Origin: Oncomelania hupensis
Lineage: Eukaryota > Mollusca > Gastropoda > Littorinimorpha > Pomatiopsidae
Assembly (NCBI GenBank): GCA_036898135.1
Contig: CM072515.1
Coordinates: 49,208,534 to 49,272,533, forward strand
Length of the DNA: 64,000 bases
Direction of reading: 5' to 3'
In this document: piece by piece, positions 57,083-64,000 of the stretch
Layout: each line of letters begins with the position of its first letter
How positions within the stretch are numbered: the first letter of the stretch is position 1
Position numbers and translations under genes: made by a program
The notes under the pieces: model-generated
The model's input: only the letters and a program-made list of their open reading frames with translations
Databases searched by the model: none
Told to the model about the DNA's origin: nothing

Positions 57083-58800
57083 GATGATGATCTTTCCAAT
57101 AAATAAAGATAATATTAAGAGTCGAGCTAGCAGTATTTCGGTGCTGTACGCAAGCATCGAGTAAAATTGCGTCTTTTTTCACAACAATAATTTACATTCT
57201 TGATGTACAAACTTCGTGTAATTATGCACAAATAGTCCGAAGCTTGGATTTTATTGCGCTTTTATCCAGAATTTCGTTTCGTTAACTGACGTATTTATGT
57301 GGAATTTCAAAGAAAATCAATACCGTTTGTACACAATGACCTTGCCATATGACTATTAGGAAAAACGTAAGCATCGTGTAATAGCTAGAAGAGTACGAAG
57401 AATTTTAACAAAAGAAAATCATCTCTTGAGTACACTGTGCTTAGTGTCACATCCATTGTGTAGGATATTTCTAGTTCCCTTTGACCGTTGTGCGCATTTA
57501 TCGACTTTCTGTGTGTAATTGACTACACACTTGGAGGTGAATACAATCTGATGTAGAGTTTGTAGGTATAGACATAATAATTATATTTGACAGTTTCATA
57601 GCAATGAGATGCAATGCATTTGAGCGTGTACTTGACTGAGAGTGTATCTAAATTGTGCAGATCTTTCACTGTATTTGCTTATGGTTTTGTAAGTTGTCTT
57701 TTTTTCGCGTCCTTTGAATGATTGTAATGATACCATTAATATCTGGGGAAAGTCACAATTTAAATATTGCTCATTACGATGTGTTAACTCGTAATGACCA
57801 TGGTGAAAATAGTTTTCTTCCAAAATGCCAATTACTTTAATTTTACAAGAAATAGTAATAAAGACGGGGTTGATACTCACGGTTGTATTCTTGCTAAAGG
57901 AATTGTTTCAGCTCTCACGCACTCTCTTGAAGATGAAGGTGTTGAACTTTTATACGAACAAGAAGAGAACTCTGTAGAACAGCAGTAAGCTATTAGCTAG
58001 ATGATCCTGAAACAAGATTTGCCATAAATATGAGTGATTTTGTTCCTGTCATAACTTTTCAGATATGAACACTAGTGCGTCTTTTGAATCACTTACTTTC
58101 TTCACACTTACACAGATGTTATCCTATTTGTAGACAGGAGGCTATAGGAAAGCTCGCTTATAATATTATATTGCATTTTAATGCCATTATTTCAATTTTT
58201 TTTTTTGGGGGGGGGGAGGGGGGTCACTCATTTTTATGTTAAATATTGCAAGTTCCAAATGGAGCATGTGTGTCTATCTGAGCTTTGCCTTTCTGCAGTA
58301 GTTTTATTTATAATAATTTTTATTTTTGACTCACAGGTGTGCAGCAACAATGTGAGTCTACGTACTCTCAACAAAATCAAGATTTTTGCAAATCTGTGCA
58401 AGATAAGCCCAAAATTGTCCCAAACTTAAATTTAAAAAAACATTTTTGGTAACATATTTTATCTATCACAACCAAATTTGGTAAGATGGTGTATATCCAT
58501 GAGACCTCAGAAATGATCAACTTCACTCCAAGGTCAAAGTCACAAGGTTGGTTGTTTTGTTTGTTTTTGTTTGTTCCTTTTTTTTTAAAATTTCAAATGT
58601 TAGACAATTTTAGACAATTTCAGTTTTTTGTACGTTATTGATATGGAACTTATAATTTTTTTAAGCATGATATGTATTGATCAATGAAACACATATGATA
58701 TGCCATGGACATTGAGTCAACCTGGCTTCAGAACAAGGTTACTAGAGCTGTTCATCTGGGTACTTTGAAGTGATCTTGACCCTAAACTATGACAGACAAC
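57083..58800. other. Non-coding stretch with a dispersed repeat
   Basis: No gene is recognised. 58165-58310 resembles 27880-27970 and 59605-59740. A T/G homopolymer run is at 58196-58223. Confidence 0.45.
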
Positions 58801-58801
58801 A

Positions 58802-59369
58802 ATTACATTACATGATTATTGCTTTAGGTCCAGCGGACTCTTCCGAACCAAATCAGGACCAGACAACCCCTGATCCGCATAAAAGATCTGCTGAAACAAC
58901 CCTAGTGGTAAAACTGAATACTTTCCACCAGCCAGTCACTTTACAATAAAGACATCCCACGCAGGGGACGCTGAGGCTATACTCTAATTTATCGAATCCC
59001 CGTTTACAAAAACAAAATAGAATACAAACATCATTATAAAATATCAACAAAGCACATACATATAAAATGATTGCTAAATAATAACATCATAGGAAGCCCT
59101 AGTGACCACCTGGCGGAAAGCGTCCAATATTCCCAAGCTGATCCAACAGGCCTCACACACAGATAAGGAGTCTTGTCCCGGAAGAGTTTTCAAGAAAAAA
59201 GGTAGGTGACTGGTCTGGCGAAGAAGAAAATAGTATAGCAGGTTGATAGAACAGAGCAGGAATGAAAAAGAACAAATGAGAAAGACAGCGACAGTGGGAA
59301 TTTAAAGCACAAAATTTCCAGAAAGTGGGGATACTATTTATACTGAAACCCCCGGCACCCCAACGGGGG
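58802..59369 (-). mobile_element. Retroposon family R585, copy 4
   Basis: Minus-strand unit of 568 bases, very similar to 22056-22644 along its whole length, including the TATAAATAGTATCC segment, the LFCFCKRGFDKLEYSL block and the (TAATG)n-type tail. It has a frameshift within the shared open frame. Confidence 0.82.
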
Positions 59370-61198
59370 TGAGGCAACCATTCCAAACGTGTTTGTAGAG
59401 ATAATAGATAGACCTTTCATATATCTTACGTTCAAGGTCACCAGGCAGTACAAAATCATACAATCATAAAATGTGTAAGAATTGCTCTATATTCGACTCA
59501 TAGTATTCATCAACAATGGGCTATTTGATCATTCTTGAGCACCAGAGATCATGTGAAGATCAAGGTCATCTCAAGATCAAGATCATCGCAATATCAAAGT
59601 GAGTGTTACTTTGCATTTTAATGCCACCGTTCGTTTCTGTTTTTCTGGTCCATCATTTTTATGTACAATATTGTAAGTTCCACGATGCGAGTCATATGGG
59701 CTTTGCCTTTCTAATTATTTTGTCTGAAAAGACCCCCATTCGAAAACTTTGCTTACTTTGGGCGGAAACGGGTTTATTATCCTAAAATTCGCATTGTTAT
59801 CACATTACACAATGATAAAGTGGGATTTCGTTGCTCAAACCAACAGCTAAAGTTTGAATTTTCCATTTTGTTCTGACAGGGAGTCATTTCCCCTGTTTTA
59901 ACGATATACCATAGCCGTGTGACCTTTGACTCTGTTTCACGCGGGTCGAAGAATGCGTCTTTGATGTCTGGGGTAGGGAAGGGTCTATTATATGAACCTA
60001 AAGCGAAAAAAGCTTTCGAGCAATATTTTTTACGGGTTCTGTCTCTTACCGGCTTTGGTAACTGCTATTTTTAGGTCCAGAATGTTGACTGGCTAGCCAA
60101 TGGCTGTTCACATTAATATGCATAAAAGCTACCGAATGTATTCACTTAAACAATATCTATACTTTCCAAAGTTATGTTTTGTGGTAAGCTCATTTTTTTA
60201 AAGTGAGGCAACACTCTTTGTAAATGTTAAAAGGCTCTGTCAAGGGGGCGTGGTCAAAGTGGGTTCTTTGAAAGTATTTATTTAATTGTATGGTAACGTT
60301 TTGGAAAGATACTTACCTACTGAAGTTCGACGATAAAGGCAGGTTCCACAATACTGAGAAGGATGGATGATCGTCAGCATAGGGTAGGAGATCAACCTGT
60401 TGTAATGTAGAAAAGTTGTTAAAACCGTGTTTGTTAACTTTCTGCGTAAAACCAAGGATGTTGATGATAATGATTCAGAACGAGCCCAATGTCGGTCCGT
60501 TGGAAGCCATATCTCAAGATACACTGAACGGATTTTGACCAAACCTCATAGGAACATTACCTAGGTTATTAGAGAACTTCAGATCCACCAGCGAAACTGT
60601 GTTCGTAGTGGTCCCTTTCGTTTCCGGTTATGCAATCGGGAAATCCTTACGAACTTTTCTTCGTGCGTGCGGTTCTGAAGCGGAAGCGCCTTGAGTTGCA
60701 GGCGAAATTTTGGTCGTCCTTATCCAGAGGAGATAAATGCCATCGTAGCTCTCTAATTTGCGGAGATTGTTTTCGTCGAAAACGCACGAGTCTTTAGATT
60801 TGGCTCATCACGGGCTAAAGCAGACACTTTTCCCAACGAAAGTTTAGTTGAAGTTTAGGATAGAGCATTGGTAATTTTTTTGTTCTCCTTCTCTATTGTG
60901 TTCATTGCCTTTGCTAGGCTACTAACTAGCCCGTTTAGGTCTACGAACCTAGTAGTATAGGGCTCATCTAAACCAAGGGCTGTTCGTGCAGATTTTGACA
61001 TCTTTACCATGCCCATAGGAGACACTTTAAACCTAGACATAATGCAAAACTTATATTGAAAATCTCAATCGGAACCACAAACTCCTCCGCCATTTTACAT
61101 CTGAAAGCAACAGGAGCCCAAGAACAACACCCTTTTTTCTGAGCAAAGTACACTATATTATAGAATCAACAACAACAACAACAACAAATGATGGCAGT
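59370..61198. other. Mostly non-coding; small minus-strand ORFs near 61 kb
   Basis: 59605-59740 is a copy of a dispersed repeat. On the minus strand near 61095 an AAAATGGCGGAGGAG context starts a short frame of about 30 codons. Overlapping it, a 61-codon frame (60855-61040) reads MSRFKVSPMGMVKMSKSART. Neither has a recognised domain; they may be the 5' end of a gene or a LINE ORF1. Confidence 0.35.
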
Positions 61199-63308
61199 TG
61201 TCACGTCCCCCGAGCGGGTTCAGTGACGTCAGCTCATAAAGCGAGTGAAAAGAATAAACTCAAACAAAATAAACTAACACAAAATGCCAGAGTACAAACA
61301 CACACTCTTTTATTCAACAATCAACAAGCAAACACAGGACAAATGGGAACTAACCTTCCCTCAACCCCTAAACAGACCCCCGTCCCAATACTAACTAACA
61401 ATTACCTCCCCTTGCAACAAACCCCAAATAGAACTAAACAACAACAGTTTCTTTACAAAGTGTATACAGAAAATCAAAATCAACAAATCAATTCAAAATG
61501 CAAGTCTTCAAATAATAAGCGATGGCGTTGAATCATAAACTATTAGCTAGACAAAGCTGTGGCACAGAAGTAATGTCTCAATGTTCTTGTTAAGTAGCTC
61601 AGAGAGCTAACAGTCTCTTTCACAAAGTGGATGATTCTTCTAACTAGATGGATATGTTTTTAGGTGCGTGTAATGTGAGTCTGTGTGTGTGCATGAATTA
61701 GGCATGAAAACCCCCTGGAAGTGTGTTGCCTTGATACATAGGCAAAACCTGCAGCAGTGTAAGAAATCACCACAACACTACTCTGTCGTAGAGGCAAAGG
61801 TACACCCCAGGCTGGTTAGGACCCAGTCAGCGGCAACAACATCAACATCAGTACAGCACAACAGGCAATGTCAAAGGCAACAGTGTGGAAATAATGCGTA
61901 GAAATAAACACGTAGATGTAATAATCATCATCATCACCATCATCATCAGCCCACACCTGTTGACATATACATAGTCTTAACAATATGCCCACCGAACAAT
62001 AAATACTATATAATATAACATAACACGCCGTCCTCCGTCCGCCATCTTGACCTGTATAGTTATGAATATCATAATAATAATACAAGATACTATACACACA
62101 TTTCAATAATATAAACCAACCTTGATGCTTAATAATTCACATCTTCTTTATACACCAATGTTTATATAAATATACATAATTATCGCAACCACACTACAAT
62201 CTCACAGTCCTGATTCATTCCGCCCTCCTTCATCACCACCGTCACCCCCAACAATTATAGCACATCACGATTACCTCCCTTCATCCATACTGTAAACATG
62301 CTTCCTTCATAATCATCACCTCATCTTTCTTCAGTATACTACATTTCATCGCTCTCTCCATACATACACCCTCACTCTCTCTCTCCCTCTCTATATTCCC
62401 CATCGTCGCCTTTGACCCACTTCCATAACAACAACAGCAACGACATTTTCCCCATCACATATACAATAAGAAAATCATAGGAAAATCATATAAAATCAAC
62501 AAAATTCATTACACATCCTAAAATACATCCCCTTCCCCACACTCATTACCACTCATACACGTACGCAGTGCTCGAAGCGCGCCACTAGAGAATTGAACGA
62601 CAGAGTTTGCTTACCTTACAGGCCTCGGCTTGTGACGCCCTTTACCCCAACACCACAACACGACACAACACTGTCACAACATTGGCACAACACAATGGAT
62701 TAGTCTTTTGAGAGTCTCTTTCTCTTGCTCTTGCACGTTATTTCACTGTCCAAATAACATATATTCTGAGGATGAGGATACCTTAGCTCTGCTACAGACA
62801 CTAAGTCTTGGTGGGTGTTCAATCGAGAACCACACGCACCTTAAGTATGGAACTCTACACTCACTGGCGAATGGCAGTTACCATCTTCCTTCGAATTCTA
62901 CACATCCTTATCCCGACGAGGGCATAAGACCTTGGGTGGCTATAAAACAATACACACACCCTTCCAGCAGTACCCTACACTACGATGACCTCTGTCACAG
63001 GGTTGCTGCCTCGTTAGAATTCCTTCCTCACGCAATAGCATCTCAAACCACTCTGCCCTTCAAAATCTGCGCCGGCCACAAGCAAACCAGTCGAGCTCTC
63101 GTCAGTATGCACGTTCTTTATTACGCGTACCCCTATTCGAAATTGGCCGACCCCCTGTCTACTACGAATCGCACGGACTTTACGAAACTGCACTTTCATA
63201 CGCAAAAGTAAATCGGTCACGCTATTCTATGTACAGCAGATATACAGAGAAGTGTAACTTCGTAAAAAGTGTGTCTCTCCCTACCATCTGAAAACTCGTG
63301 TCGTCACA
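61199..63308 (-). repeat. Putative 3' LTR of a Ty3/gypsy element
   Basis: On the minus strand the segment starts TGTGACGACACGAG directly after a G-rich polypurine tract (GAACTGGGGGGGG) and ends CTCGGGGGACGTGACA. It lies 74 bases downstream of an RNase H stop codon, which is where a 3' LTR belongs. Only one copy is in the window, so LTR status is inferred. Confidence 0.5.
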
Positions 63309-63382
63309 CAACCCCCCCCCAGTTCTTAACACCTTGAAGAACCTTAACTACGACGCGAATTTCTCACTACCCCCTATGCTAC

Positions 63383-64000
63383 CTACTGAGCGTTTCTGCT
63401 GAGGAAATCTGCTGGAACGTTGTCCTTCCCAGAAATGTGCTCCACAGACATTGAGAAAGGTTGCAGCTGAAGTGCCCATCTCATCAGTCGGCTGTTGGTG
63501 TTCTTCACTTGCTGTAGGTACTGCAGTGGCATATGGTCAGTCTGCACTACAAAAGTACGTCCGTACAGGTATTGACTGAATTTCTGCACACCCCACACCA
63601 ACGCTAGACACTCCCTCTCAATGGTCGAATAGTTCCTCTCGGGTTTCGACAGTTTCTTGCTTGCACACGCAATAGGCTGTAATCCCTGTCCCCTGTCCTG
63701 GCTCAAAATGGCCCCTACTCCATCCTCCGACGCATCTGTCTGTAGCACAAACGGCAGGGTGAAGTCCGGCAGACAGCACACAGGGTCAGAGCACAGCTTC
63801 TCCTTCAGTGTGCAAAATGCAGCTTCGCATGCTTCGGTCCATTGTACCGCCCCTGGCTTGCCTCCCTTGGTCAGATCGTGTAGTGGTGAAGCAATCGCTG
63901 AAAAGTTGGGTACGAACCGCCTGTAGTACCCGGCTAAACCCAAAAATGAGCGCACTTGCCGCTTGGTCGTTGGTCGTGGTGCATCTCGGATTCTCTCCAT
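63383..64000 (-). CDS. Ty3/gypsy RT end and RNase H, open, runs off window
   Basis: A 205-codon uninterrupted frame continues past the right edge. It has RSFLGLAGYYRRFVPNFSAI (RT connection), WTEACEAAFCTLKEKL, then RNase H: LQTDASEDGVGAILSQ (Asp), ERNYSTIERECLALVWGVQK (Glu), VVQTDHMPLQYL (Asp), and the end ISGKDNVPADFLSRNAQ. All three acidic residues visible here are kept. The family differs from copies 1 and 2. No integrase follows before the putative LTR, so if present it lies upstream, as in Gmr1-like elements. Confidence 0.88.
   Translation of the reverse strand: MERIRDAPRPTTKRQVRSFLGLAGYYRRFVPNFSAIASPLHDLTKGGKPGAVQWTEACEAAFCTLKEKLCSDPVCCLPDFTLPFVLQTDASEDGVGAILSQDRGQGLQPIACASKKLSKPERNYSTIERECLALVWGVQKFSQYLYGRTFVVQTDHMPLQYLQQVKNTNSRLMRWALQLQPFSMSVEHISGKDNVPADFLSRNAQ

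Overview
The window looks like animal nuclear DNA, probably lophotrochozoan and perhaps a mollusc. It is AT-rich and loaded with microsatellites. Genes are split by GT-AG introns, and Ty3/gypsy elements, several LINE lineages, tRNA-like SINEs and cut-and-paste transposons are all present. Nothing fixes the species, and no bacterial or CRISPR features are seen. Family names below come from reading motifs and from memory; no database search was run.

Host genes. (1) A C2H2 zinc-finger gene on + has four exons (423-568, 1166-1312, 1863-2069, 12963-13938). All its junctions share one phase and rebuild six regular fingers, followed by a Ser/Ala-rich tail. (2) Two intronless minus-strand ORFs encode long coiled-coil proteins (28007-29290 and 40361-41557). 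The second begins with an N-myristoylation-type start, and its acidic C-terminus was cut off by a tRNA-like SINE.

Transposon inside the zinc-finger gene. The 10.9 kb intron 2070-12962 holds a large element whose ends are inverted (about 2733 and 12671). It carries two convergent genes. The + gene encodes a SAP-like, SWIM and YqaJ-nuclease protein followed by a 48-bp repeat array and an OTU protease domain. The - gene encodes a THAP plus DDE_Tnp_4 transposase. This is the layout I remember for ISL2EU/IS4EU elements. Both genes are decayed, and one transposase exon is tandemly multiplied.

Middle (14-29 kb). This is mostly non-coding: the zinc-finger 3' end, microsatellites, LINE 3' fragments and copies of an unclassified retroposon of about 585 bp with target-site duplications.

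Retroelement nests (29.5-46 kb and 46.7-55.6 kb). A Tc1/mariner-like element (29500-35551, TA target) contains a Ty3/gypsy element (29960-35494, 5-bp TSD), whose 5' LTR contains a LINE tail (12-bp TSD). A second, 5'-truncated gypsy copy lies at 42.88-45.82 kb. In both copies integrase lies upstream of RT/RNase H, the Gmr1-like order. From 47.3 to 53.1 kb two LINEs lie end to end; the second is split by an inverted LINE tail, which is itself split by a PIF/Harbinger-like element. A foldback MITE follows at 54.1 kb and a probable solo LTR at 55.6-57.1 kb.

Right end. A third Ty3/gypsy element on the minus strand enters from beyond the window, with an intact RNase H region (63383-64000) and a putative 2.1-kb LTR (61199-63308).
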